Origin: Clostridium sp. UBA3947 | GTDB taxonomy: Bacteria > Bacillota > Clostridia > Clostridiales > Clostridiaceae | Direction of reading: 5' to 3' | NCBI GenBank assembly: GCA_002385545.1 | Contig: DGDR01000173.1 | Location: 1-36,175 of the forward strand | Length of the DNA stretch: 36,175 nucleotides | Part shown: positions 24,902 to 33,366 of the stretch, one piece after another | Layout of the letters: every line of letters begins with the position of its first letter | Position numbering within the stretch: the first letter of the stretch is position 1 | The notes under the pieces: generated by a model | What the model was told of the DNA's origin: nothing | Databases searched by the model: none | What the model saw: only the letters and a program-made list of their open reading frames with translations | Position numbers and translations under genes: made by a program

Positions 24902-26107
24902 TTATTGAATATCTACATACTGAAAGCTATCAGTTAATTCAAAATCTAAATTCATTTTATAGCTATTTATCCTATCTAGCAATCTGAGTTTTTCATCTCC
25001 AGCTAAAGGTGTTGGCCTATAATCATTACGATTCTTTACTGAAGAAACGCTGCAAGGTATAACTCTAATTCCTACAGAGGATAATTTTTTGTCCTTAAAT
25101 TTAAAATCTGCTTGGAATATATAGGTGTCCTTATCAGTAGGATTGCTATTTCCTCCGAAACAGAAGTTTCCAAGACTGTAGTTAATGTATTTACCCTTAT
25201 AATACTCAATGCCTTGGATAACATGGGGATGATGGCCAATAATTAAGTCGGCACCATTATCAATAGAGTAGTGGGCTAAGGTTTTTTGCAACTCATTTGG
25301 AGTAGTTTCTCTTTCTATACCCCAATGGAAGGATACCACTACAATATCAACTTCTTTTTTAAGAGACTCAATGTCGTTCTTTATAGTTTTTAATAAGCTA
25401 TCACTGGCAGCCCAGCCCTGATAGCCAAGAAATCCAAACTTAATTCCTTTTGCTTCTGTAACCCATTTATATCCTTCACCAAAGTAATTTACATTAAGAT
25501 TCTCAAGAGTATCTATGGTATCATCAAAGCCTTTCTGCCCATAATCATAAATGTGATTATTTGAAAGATTTACTCCTTCAATTGATGCAGAAACAAGAGA
25601 ACTAGCTAGCTCTGGATCCCCTTTAAAGTGATATTGAACCTTATGGCCCTTATCCCTTTTTTCTGTTGCAGTGGTAAAGGTAGTTTCAAGATTAGCAATG
25701 GTTATATCATCTTCCTTAAATATGTGGGCAACATTGCTAAAGAGATAACTTGGATCATTATTGTTTTGTTGTACCATAGCTGGTAGAGAGGTAGCATGAT
25801 AGAATTTAGGATCTGTTCCAATAGTACTATCACCTACGGCTGATAGGATTATATTAGTTTCTTCAACTATTGGTGTAGTAACTACTGGTGTAGTATCCTC
25901 ATTCTTTTCATTGTCTGCTTCCTCTTTTTTCTTTTCTTCTTCTTCAGCCTTTTTTTGCTCTATTTCTTGTTTTTTTCTCTCGTTATATTTATTTACGGAA
26001 TGGTATATATAAAAAACTCCTGCAATGACAAATAGTAATAAAACACTAATGCCAATGGAGAGAAAAAGCTTAGATTTTGATTTATCTTTTTTATAACGTT
26101 TAGCCAT
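24902..26107 (-). CDS. CapA family protein (poly-gamma-glutamate capsule-like / PGA_cap domain)
   Basis: About 401 residues. A membrane anchor (about 15-36) is followed by a coiled, Lys/Glu-rich linker (about 45-75) and a CapA/metallophosphatase-like domain. The domain shows AVGDSTIG, IANLETTF, GVNLSNNHIYDYG, VSFHWGIE and IIGHHPHVIQG, the usual CapA motif order. CapA in Bacillus takes part in poly-gamma-glutamate capsule export, but no capB or capC is nearby, so this is more likely a stand-alone surface enzyme. The frame begins at an ATG at 26131; AAGGAAGGG eight bases before the ATG at 26107 decides the start. It leads the capA-murT-gatD run. Confidence 0.88.
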   Translation of the reverse strand: MAKRYKKDKSKSKLFLSIGISVLLLFVIAGVFYIYHSVNKYNERKKQEIEQKKAEEEEKKKEEADNEKNEDTTPVVTTPIVEETNIILSAVGDSTIGTDPKFYHATSLPAMVQQNNNDPSYLFSNVAHIFKEDDITIANLETTFTTATEKRDKGHKVQYHFKGDPELASSLVSASIEGVNLSNNHIYDYGQKGFDDTIDTLENLNVNYFGEGYKWVTEAKGIKFGFLGYQGWAASDSLLKTIKNDIESLKKEVDIVVVSFHWGIERETTPNELQKTLAHYSIDNGADLIIGHHPHVIQGIEYYKGKYINYSLGNFCFGGNSNPTDKDTYIFQADFKFKDKKLSSVGIRVIPCSVSSVKNRNDYRPTPLAGDEKLRLLDRINSYKMNLDFELTDSFQYVDIQ

Positions 26108-26273
26108 AAGTAAGTCCCTTCCTTTCTTCATAAATATTTTATATTAATAATTAGCGTTTGTCTAATCTATATTTACGCACAAAAATAACAAAAGAATCAA
26201 AAAAATATAAATGTAGAAATATTAACACATATTTGGTAAAATATTTAAGAGGTCTTTTGAGAGGGAGATGAAT

Positions 26274-28085
26274 ATGGGGAGAATAATATTGTTTTTTTAT
26301 AGAACCTTTTCGCGAAAAGAAATTAAAGTAAAAAAGGTCAAAATGAGTAAGATAATGCAAGTGTTATATTTAATAGTATTTACATTTTCTGCGTCTTTAG
26401 TCTTCTACGGTTTCGATAAAGGAGGGGCTATTCGGCAAAAGGAAGTTCTTAGTATAGCTAACAACAAAGCTGAGAAATACTTTTATGACGGCAAATATGA
26501 GGAGGCTATAAAAGAATACGAACGTCTTTTAACAGAAAAGCCTGATAATCCAATGTGGGCTGTAAAAATAGCTGAAATTTATTCTATTCAAAGAAATCTG
26601 GAAAGCTCAGATAAATACTTGCAAAAGGCTAAGGAAATTAGAGAAGCAAATTTGGCTGGTGATGCAGAGAAAAAATATGCTAGCTACAAGATGATTGATG
26701 CTCAAGTAGCAGACTATATTATATTTACAGAGTTAATGAATAAGAATTATGAAGAGGCTATGAAATATGGCGAAAATGTATTAAAATTATATAAAGATGA
26801 TAAAAAGATAATTAGGACAATGATTCCTGTATATATGGCTAATAATAGGTATGATTTAGCTAAGGAATTAATTCAGTCCTATCCTGTTGATCAGGCTTCA
26901 TCCTATGATTTAGCCCAATACTCATATTTAAATATGCTCATTGATAATTGGGATTATGGGCTGTCAGTATTAAAAGCCTCTTGGTATCAAGATAAAGATG
27001 AAGTCAAGGTATATGATGTTCTAGCATCTATGTCCAAATATAATAATGACATATTAATAGAAAAGATAACAAAGCTATCAGAGGCATATCCAAAGGAAGC
27101 AGCATATAAAATGTGGCTGTCTAAGATATACTCCATGAGACCAGAAACTGCTGCCAAGGCCCAGCAATTGCTAGATGAAGCCCTAAAGCTAGATGCAGAG
27201 GTAGGAGAAGTTCAAAAAACTATTTTGCAGGCTCGTATATATCAAAATAGTAATAAAGTTGAACAAGCAGATGAACTTATGAGCAAGCTAATACAAGAAG
27301 CAGGACAGGATTATAGAATTCTTCATGCTGCTGGCTTATTCTATTATGAGAAGGGACAATATAATAAGGCCTTAGAATATTGTAAAAATTCTATATTCCA
27401 AAATAGGGAATATGCTGACAATTACGGCTTCTTAATGACAGATATTTTAAAAGCTATGGAGAAGAGTGCAGAAGGAGAACCATATTTTAGAACTGCTTTA
27501 TATTATGAACCCTTTAACTACAATATTATTCAAACGATTGCTGAATACTATTGGCTTACTGCTGAGGACCATGCTAAGGCCTTGGAGTATTTCAACTACT
27601 TTGAAATAATTAGACCTAATGATGCAGAAATAAAGTATTTAACAGCTCAAATATATTTACAGAACCAAAATTGGGAAGAGGCAGCTAATGTCCTAAAGAA
27701 ATGTATTCAAATTAATCCTAATGTAGCTCGATACCATAGATCCTTGGCTACAATTTATATAAAAATGGATGAAGCTAAAGGTACCAACACTTTGTTAAAG
27801 GAAGCTTTAGCTGAAATGACAAATGCCCATGAATTAGACAAAAGTGATATCTTAACTCTAAATAATCTAGGCTGCTATCATATTGCATTTAGTACGGAAA
27901 TAAGCAAATCAAGAGAATACTTTACTCAAGCAAAGAATGGTATAACTGATGCTACAGATGAAAGCATTAAAGCAACTATCCTAGACAACTATAAGAAAAT
28001 AGATGAGATATATAAGAAGTATAATGCTGGTAGCACTAACGATAACGAAACAATTACTATTCCTGATTTTGCTCTTTTCTATTAA
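26274..28085 (+). CDS. membrane-anchored TPR-repeat protein
   Basis: About 603 residues. After a basic N-terminus comes one membrane helix (about 25-45, VLYLIVFTFSASLVFYGF) and then more than ten TPR-like helix pairs spanning almost the whole protein, for example EKYFYDGKYEEAIKEYERLL, AGLFYYEKGQYNKALEYCKN and AQIYLQNQNWEEAANVLKK. The topology suggests a scaffold facing outward, or inward if inverted; the basic residues before the helix favour outward. No enzyme domain is visible. The ATG at 26268 abuts the GGGAG, so the ATG at 26274 is preferred. It is divergent from capA and upstream of the transglutaminase-like lipoprotein gene. Confidence 0.82.
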   Translation: MGRIILFFYRTFSRKEIKVKKVKMSKIMQVLYLIVFTFSASLVFYGFDKGGAIRQKEVLSIANNKAEKYFYDGKYEEAIKEYERLLTEKPDNPMWAVKIAEIYSIQRNLESSDKYLQKAKEIREANLAGDAEKKYASYKMIDAQVADYIIFTELMNKNYEEAMKYGENVLKLYKDDKKIIRTMIPVYMANNRYDLAKELIQSYPVDQASSYDLAQYSYLNMLIDNWDYGLSVLKASWYQDKDEVKVYDVLASMSKYNNDILIEKITKLSEAYPKEAAYKMWLSKIYSMRPETAAKAQQLLDEALKLDAEVGEVQKTILQARIYQNSNKVEQADELMSKLIQEAGQDYRILHAAGLFYYEKGQYNKALEYCKNSIFQNREYADNYGFLMTDILKAMEKSAEGEPYFRTALYYEPFNYNIIQTIAEYYWLTAEDHAKALEYFNYFEIIRPNDAEIKYLTAQIYLQNQNWEEAANVLKKCIQINPNVARYHRSLATIYIKMDEAKGTNTLLKEALAEMTNAHELDKSDILTLNNLGCYHIAFSTEISKSREYFTQAKNGITDATDESIKATILDNYKKIDEIYKKYNAGSTNDNETITIPDFALFY

Positions 28086-28098
28086 ATTAGGTTATAAT
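28069..28098 (+). promoter_or_regulatory. candidate promoter for the lipoprotein gene
   Basis: TTGCTC (28069-28074) and a perfect TATAAT (28093-28098) are 18 bases apart. The -35 lies inside the end of the TPR gene. Confidence 0.4.
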
Positions 28099-28165
28099 AT
28101 ATTCAATAGGGAGTAAAGATATTTATGTTGCTTTGATAAAAATCTAAAGAAAAGAAGGTGTAGTC

Positions 28166-29272
28166 TTGAAGAAGAGAAAAGCTAAAATCATATTCGTAGC
28201 TTTAGTAACAGCCTTGGCCCTACTGTCTGGATGTAAAAAAGAAAGTGTGAAAAAGACTCTAGAAGTATCAAAATGGGACAATCTTTATGAAGGTAAAAAT
28301 ATTCACTTTTACTATGAGGATTTTGTCAATACTCAAATAGAAGAGTTAAATAGGCTATATCAGCTTAATGGTACCATTGGAAGCAAGGGTGATGAGCTGG
28401 AGAGGGCGTTGAAAATAACAGAATGGATACACAGCAAGATGAAATACGATCAAGGAAGTATCAGTGCTAAGGATAATGCCATCGAAATTTTAAAGGAAAA
28501 GGAAACGGCACCTAAAGCTTCTGATAGAGAGTTTTCCATAGTGTTTAACCAAGCTTGTACTGCCTTAGGCATTTATGCAAGGAGAGGGGAATTTAGGGTT
28601 AAGAATGCTGAAATTGCAAAAGAAAGAGACTACTACAAGGTTAATGAGATATGGAGTGATAAATATAATAAGTGGATTATGATAGATCCTTCTGCAAAGG
28701 TTTATATTACTAGGGAAAATATCCCTCTAAGTGCTATGGAGATAGTAGAGAGTAAGCTTGAGAATATAGAGGTAAAAGGATTAGAAGATTCCAAGGATTA
28801 TATTAATAGATTAAAGAACCTTATTTATTCATACACTATAAACATTGACAATAGTATTTATGGAAAGAAAAGAAGTAACTCCTTTATTACCTATTTGCCA
28901 AAGGGAGAGATGCCTGAGTTAAAGTTTAAGAATGGTTATGCACCCCCAAGTATATATGTAAATACTAATACTTTATTTAATATATCACCAAAGGTTGAGT
29001 ATGTTGATGATAAGAGTGACAAAATTCCAACTATGATACTTATGAAAAAGATTACTGAAGAACAGAAAAGTGATAATAAAACCTTTGTGGTTGGTGTATT
29101 TAATAACAGCGTAATGGTGGATACCTATTACTTAAAAATTAATGATGAAGAATGGGAAAAAATAAATAAATATAAGGAAGTAACTCTAAATAAGGGTAGC
29201 AATACGATAAGCTTATCCCTAGATGGCAAGGAAGTAATTAGAGAAATTGTCATAGATAAAAAGGTAGAATAA
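28166..29272 (+). CDS. lipoprotein with a degenerate transglutaminase-like domain
   Basis: The 368-residue protein has a lipoprotein signal with lipobox LLSGC (Cys23). Residues about 80-180 follow the transglutaminase-like pattern: a helix leading to 'REFSIVFNQACTALGIYAR', then NEIWSDKYNKWIMIDPS. At the position of the catalytic cysteine stands Asp120, at that of the histidine Tyr157; only the third residue, Asp174, remains. It is therefore probably not a protease or cross-linker but a binding protein built on that fold. The C-terminal region (about 250-368) is beta-rich and includes an Ig-like tail. It starts with TTG after GAAGGTG. Confidence 0.75.
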   Translation: MKKRKAKIIFVALVTALALLSGCKKESVKKTLEVSKWDNLYEGKNIHFYYEDFVNTQIEELNRLYQLNGTIGSKGDELERALKITEWIHSKMKYDQGSISAKDNAIEILKEKETAPKASDREFSIVFNQACTALGIYARRGEFRVKNAEIAKERDYYKVNEIWSDKYNKWIMIDPSAKVYITRENIPLSAMEIVESKLENIEVKGLEDSKDYINRLKNLIYSYTINIDNSIYGKKRSNSFITYLPKGEMPELKFKNGYAPPSIYVNTNTLFNISPKVEYVDDKSDKIPTMILMKKITEEQKSDNKTFVVGVFNNSVMVDTYYLKINDEEWEKINKYKEVTLNKGSNTISLSLDGKEVIREIVIDKKVE

Positions 29273-29406
29273 TTTATATAAAAAATATTTTTAGCATATA
29301 GTGTATAATTTTAAAATCTTATATAATAATAAAGGAAGATAATAAATCAGTTAAGAATTTCCTAGACAAGTGGAAATAAAATCAGTAAAATAATTTATAG
29401 ATAAAA

Positions 29407-29436
29407 TTGACAATTTAGCAGTCTATATGTTATACT
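29407..29436 (+). promoter_or_regulatory. strong sigma-A promoter upstream of pfkA
   Basis: A perfect TTGACA (29407-29412) and TATACT (29431-29436) are 18 bases apart. A transcript from here would carry a leader of about 100 bases before the ATG at 29543. Confidence 0.75.
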
Positions 29437-29490
29437 TCTGCTTAGTGTGTTAGTAATTTAGCGTGAAAATTTCAGAGAACTCTTATTTGA

Positions 29491-29509
29491 ATACACAAGG
29501 TTTGTGTAT
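29491..29509 (+). promoter_or_regulatory. palindromic operator candidate overlapping a second -10 element
   Basis: ATACACAA (29491-29498) and TTGTGTAT (29502-29509) form a perfect 8-base inverted repeat with a 3-base centre. Its right arm runs into TATAAT (29507-29512). It lies downstream of the stronger promoter at 29407-29436, so a bound protein could block either start or elongation. The regulator is not known. Confidence 0.5.
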
Positions 29510-29542
29510 AATAGAAAAAACGGGCTTGGAGGGAGAGTTTAA

Positions 29543-30640
29543 ATGGCTAAGGAAATTAAGAAAATAGCTTTATTAACAGGTGGAGGAGACTGTCCAGGGT
29601 TAAACGCAGTTATAAGAGCGGTAACTAGAACAGCAATTTTGCAGTATGGTTATGAAGTAATAGGTTATAAGTTTGGTTACAGAGGATTGTATAATAATGA
29701 CTTTGTGCCACTAACTCTCGAAAGTGTTACTGGAATCCTTCATAGAGGAGGAACTATATTATATAGTTCTAACAAAGACAATCTTTTTGACTATACTGTA
29801 GAAGAAAACGGCAAGATGGTTAAGAAGGATGTTTCCGATGTAGCAGTAGAAAACATGAAAAAAGAAGGAGTAGACGCTTTAGTTGTTATTGGTGGAGATG
29901 GAACACTAACTAGCGCTAGAGATTTTGCAAGAAAAGGTGTAAATGTAATCGGTGTACCTAAGACAATTGACAATGATTTAGCAGCTACAGATGTTACTTT
30001 TGGATTTAATACTGCAATCGAAGTAGCAACAGAAGCCTTAGATAGATTACATACAACAGCTGAATCACATCACAGAATTATGGTTTGTGAAGTTATGGGA
30101 AGAAATGCTGGTTGGATAGCTTTAGAAGCAGGTATCGCAGGTTCAGCCGATGTAATTCTTATACCAGAAATCCCATATGACATAAATAAGATAGTTGAAA
30201 AAATAAGACAGAGAGAAGCAGAAGGTAAGCCATTTAGCATCATAGTAGTAGCTGAGGGAGCTAAATCTAAAGACGGTGAAGTTGTTGTTAGCAAGATAGT
30301 TGAAGATAGCCCAGACCCAATCAGATTAGGTGGAATTGCTAACAAATTAGCATATGATTTAGAGCAAGTAATAAAGGATCATGAAATAAGAAGCACAGTT
30401 TTAGGTCATATCCAAAGAGGAGGAAACACTTCAACTTACGATAGAATTCTATCAACAAGATACGGTGTTGCTGCAGTAGAAATGATTAATGCAGGCCTAT
30501 TTGGAAACATGGTATGCCTAAAGGGTGATAAGATTTCCTATGAAAGCTTAGAAAATGTTATAGGAAACAATAAGAATGTAGACCCAGAAGGAGAATTAGT
30601 AAAGGTTGCAAAGAGCATAGGAATATCCTTCGGAGCATAA
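29543..30640 (+). CDS. pfkA: 6-phosphofructokinase, group with GGDGT/PKTIDND signature
   Basis: The 365-residue protein catalyses fructose 6-phosphate to fructose 1,6-bisphosphate, the committed glycolytic step. It has the donor loop LTGGGDCPGLNA, donor motif GGDGT (117-121), catalytic PKTIDND (139-145) and the substrate region MVCEVMGRNAGW. Gly at the E. coli 104 position points to ATP, while Lys at position 124 is shared with PPi-using enzymes, so donor use cannot be settled from motifs alone. Nucleotide use is the more likely. The start has a strong GGAGGGAG. It has its own promoter region and terminator. Confidence 0.92.
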   Translation: MAKEIKKIALLTGGGDCPGLNAVIRAVTRTAILQYGYEVIGYKFGYRGLYNNDFVPLTLESVTGILHRGGTILYSSNKDNLFDYTVEENGKMVKKDVSDVAVENMKKEGVDALVVIGGDGTLTSARDFARKGVNVIGVPKTIDNDLAATDVTFGFNTAIEVATEALDRLHTTAESHHRIMVCEVMGRNAGWIALEAGIAGSADVILIPEIPYDINKIVEKIRQREAEGKPFSIIVVAEGAKSKDGEVVVSKIVEDSPDPIRLGGIANKLAYDLEQVIKDHEIRSTVLGHIQRGGNTSTYDRILSTRYGVAAVEMINAGLFGNMVCLKGDKISYESLENVIGNNKNVDPEGELVKVAKSIGISFGA

Positions 30641-30651
30641 TAAAGTATATT

Positions 30652-30686
30652 AAGAGAGCATCTTTTAAAAAGGTGCTCTTTTTTTA
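30652..30686 (+). terminator. intrinsic terminator after pfkA
   Basis: AAGAGAGCATCTTTT pairs with AAAAAGGTGCTCTT (one G-T wobble), followed by seven T bases. Confidence 0.9.
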
Positions 30687-30769
30687 ATGTTTGCTTATCA
30701 AAGGTAGCACTGTTAATAGTGAAATGAATACTATATAATGAACCATTTCAAATATGAAAAGGAGTTTAT

Positions 30770-33295
30770 ATGAGACAATTTATTATACTATCATCCTGCC
30801 CTTGGGGAGACATGCATCAGCGACCTCATCAAATGGCAAAGGCCTTGGCTAAGCTAGGGCATAAGGTGACTTTTATTTCTCAAGGGTCTGTTAAGTTGGA
30901 TATGGAGGAACCTCCTTTGCTAGAACAAATATTAAAGGCCTTAATTCTAGGTAGGAAACTAGTTGAAAGTGGTATAGAGGTCTATAGCTTATTCAACTCC
31001 CGTAAGCATCTAAATTTGGTGTCTGAGCAGTATATTATGTTGCTGAATTATCTGTTAATAGACAATATGGATAATGTTATAGTGAGTTATTTCCCAAGGT
31101 TTATTTCTATATTAGATAAAGTGAAGGGGAAATATAGGCTAGTATACGATTGTGTTGATGATCATGAGGATATGGAGTATTCTTATTGGTCTAAACCTCA
31201 TGATATTGAGCTGGAACAAAGAATCCTTGAAAAAGCTGATATCATTCTTACAACCAGTACAGGACTATATTTAACTAAGTCTTACGGAAGGAATAATGTA
31301 TATCTTTCTAAGAATGCGGTAAATTTAGAGGACTTCACTGGAGAAAGAGAAGAACCAGAGGATTTAAGAAATATACCAAAACCAAGGGTGTGTTATGTGG
31401 GGGCAGTACATGATTGGTTTGATGAAGAACTTTTTTATAAACTTATTGAAGCTAATCTAGATTTGTCCTTTGTGGTAATAGGGCCTATTAAACCTGGAAT
31501 GCTGAAAAAGAGCTGCCATAATCTTTATTTACTAGGCAATAAGCCCCATAATAAATTACATGATTATATGTCAAATTGTAAGGCAGGGATAATTCCTTTT
31601 AGGGACAACATTGATTTAATTATTCACTGTGACCCAATTAAATTTTATGAATATGTAGCCAGTGGAATTAATGTGGTTTCAACAGTCATGCCTGAGCTTT
31701 GCATCAAGGAGCCTTTTGTTTATACAGGACAAGGATTTGAAGAATTTAATAATTTACTTAGAAGGAGTATAGTTGAAGATTTTAATAAAAAAGCTGCTAT
31801 AGAGTTTTTGCAACAAAATACTTGGGAGACTAGGAGTAAACAGTTGAACAATATACTTGATGGAGAAATATCTGACTTCTATAAAAAGGAATATATTCAA
31901 TTAAAGCTTCAAGAACAGTGGCATGAGTATCTCCAAAAGCATACAAATCCAATATTGGAGTCCTTATGTGGACTTAGTTATAGAGAAAGTGATTTAGATA
32001 AGTTCCTATTCTATACAGAAAAGGCATATAGGGATTTGCCTTCAAAATATACACTGAAAAATTATATTACTGCATTGTGTATGGTAAATGATATAAAGAC
32101 TGCAGTACAAGTTTTAATAGAGGATGAGAAAATAAAACCATTGTATAAGGCTGAGTTAATTTTATCTGTTAATAAGGGACAGTGGGATTTACTAAGGCTG
32201 AAAGTATTATATTCAATTAGGGAATTTGCTATGTTAAGAAAAGAATTACAAGAGTTTAAGGCTGAAGACAATAGTGTACAAGCAGAACTAGCCCATTATA
32301 ATTACGAAATAGGCTGTTATGATCTAGCCATGCAAATTTACTCTAGGCTGATAACTTCCTCAGATTGTGATAGTCCTTTAATCTATCGAAATTTAAGCAA
32401 TATATTAACTCAAAAGGGCCAATTATATTCTGCTCAAAAGCTTCATTTTAAAATGATGGAACTAGTAGACAAGATACTTGAAAATAGGAGTAGAGTTTCA
32501 GAATGGAAGGAAATATTTAGTCAGTTAAATTATTGTAAAGTCTGTGGTTCTCAAGATTTTAATTTGCTTTTAGAAAGACCAGATGGTCAACCTATCGTTA
32601 GCTGTAATTACTGTGGCTTTACATTTTTAAAGTATATTCCCACAAGCTCTAATATCCATAAGCTTTATAATGAAAACTATTATAGCAATGAAGAAATTTA
32701 TGGTTACAGGGGAAGCTATTATGAAGAAGAAAAGTCTAATATGTTTTTGCCTAGGTTAGAATGGATAAATAAATCCAGTGTTTATGGAAATGATAGAAGA
32801 CTTTTAGACATTGGCTGTGGTGACGGGGAATTTCTATCGTATGCAAGGGAAGCAGGCTGGAAGGTATACGGGGTCGAAATATCTAAAGATGGATATGATT
32901 TGTGTAAGAAAAAAGGCATAGAGACCTACAATAAAGAATTGAGAGACATAGGCTTCCAAGATAATTTGTTTGATGCGGTTACCCTGTGGGATGTGTTAGA
33001 ACACTATCTTTCCCCTAAAGATGAGCTAAGAGAAATTTATAGGGTTTTAAAGCCAGGAGGAATGCTTTATATATCTACTCCTAATCATAAAAAAGGAAAG
33101 TTCATGGGAAGAAACTGGTTTGGTTACAATGCTTCCTATGAGCATTTATCTTATTTTGAGGCTTCAACCTTAGCTCAGATGCTTATTGATGTTGGCTTTA
33201 AAATAGATACAACCTTTAGCCATGAAAGGAATGATTGGAATTTTAATAATGTTAAGGTAATAGGACATATACTTTTAATGTCTGCAGTTAAATGA
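30770..33295 (+). CDS. glycosyltransferase (GT-B) - TPR - zinc ribbon - SAM methyltransferase fusion
   Basis: The 841-residue protein joins four parts. Residues 1 to about 365 form a GT-B glycosyltransferase (SCPWGDMHQRPHQMAKALA; acceptor/donor region DPIKFYEYVASGINVVST). Residues about 390-585 are TPR-like helices. A zinc ribbon follows with Cys589, 592, 612 and 615 (CKVC, CNYC). The last 190 residues are a class I methyltransferase with LLDIGCGDGEF (about 678-688), LWDVLEHY and LKPGGMLYISTPN. The ribbon-methyltransferase pair is common in sugar-modifying enzymes. One polypeptide could add and then methylate a sugar on a surface protein held by the TPR part; that order is inferred. The start has AAAAGGAG. 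No signal or membrane segment is present. Confidence 0.88.
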   Translation: MRQFIILSSCPWGDMHQRPHQMAKALAKLGHKVTFISQGSVKLDMEEPPLLEQILKALILGRKLVESGIEVYSLFNSRKHLNLVSEQYIMLLNYLLIDNMDNVIVSYFPRFISILDKVKGKYRLVYDCVDDHEDMEYSYWSKPHDIELEQRILEKADIILTTSTGLYLTKSYGRNNVYLSKNAVNLEDFTGEREEPEDLRNIPKPRVCYVGAVHDWFDEELFYKLIEANLDLSFVVIGPIKPGMLKKSCHNLYLLGNKPHNKLHDYMSNCKAGIIPFRDNIDLIIHCDPIKFYEYVASGINVVSTVMPELCIKEPFVYTGQGFEEFNNLLRRSIVEDFNKKAAIEFLQQNTWETRSKQLNNILDGEISDFYKKEYIQLKLQEQWHEYLQKHTNPILESLCGLSYRESDLDKFLFYTEKAYRDLPSKYTLKNYITALCMVNDIKTAVQVLIEDEKIKPLYKAELILSVNKGQWDLLRLKVLYSIREFAMLRKELQEFKAEDNSVQAELAHYNYEIGCYDLAMQIYSRLITSSDCDSPLIYRNLSNILTQKGQLYSAQKLHFKMMELVDKILENRSRVSEWKEIFSQLNYCKVCGSQDFNLLLERPDGQPIVSCNYCGFTFLKYIPTSSNIHKLYNENYYSNEEIYGYRGSYYEEEKSNMFLPRLEWINKSSVYGNDRRLLDIGCGDGEFLSYAREAGWKVYGVEISKDGYDLCKKKGIETYNKELRDIGFQDNLFDAVTLWDVLEHYLSPKDELREIYRVLKPGGMLYISTPNHKKGKFMGRNWFGYNASYEHLSYFEASTLAQMLIDVGFKIDTTFSHERNDWNFNNVKVIGHILLMSAVK

Positions 33296-33299
33296 TAAG

Positions 33300-33343
33300 G
33301 AGGCTGCTACACGTGATTGACTTTTAAAGTGTGGCAGCCTCTT
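33300..33343. terminator. bidirectional terminator at the centre of the glycosylation locus
   Basis: GAGGCTGCTACAC (33300-33312) pairs with GTGTGGCAGCCTC (33329-33341) with one T-G wobble. It lies between the convergent fusion gene and the GT2-TPR pair. Confidence 0.8.
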
Positions 33344-33366
33344 GAAAATAGGAGGTAATATATAAT

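Noticed and set aside
29491..29509. Rex or CcpA binding site
   Set aside because: The arms read ACACAA...TTGTGT, the reverse order of Rex half-sites, and the cre consensus core is absent.
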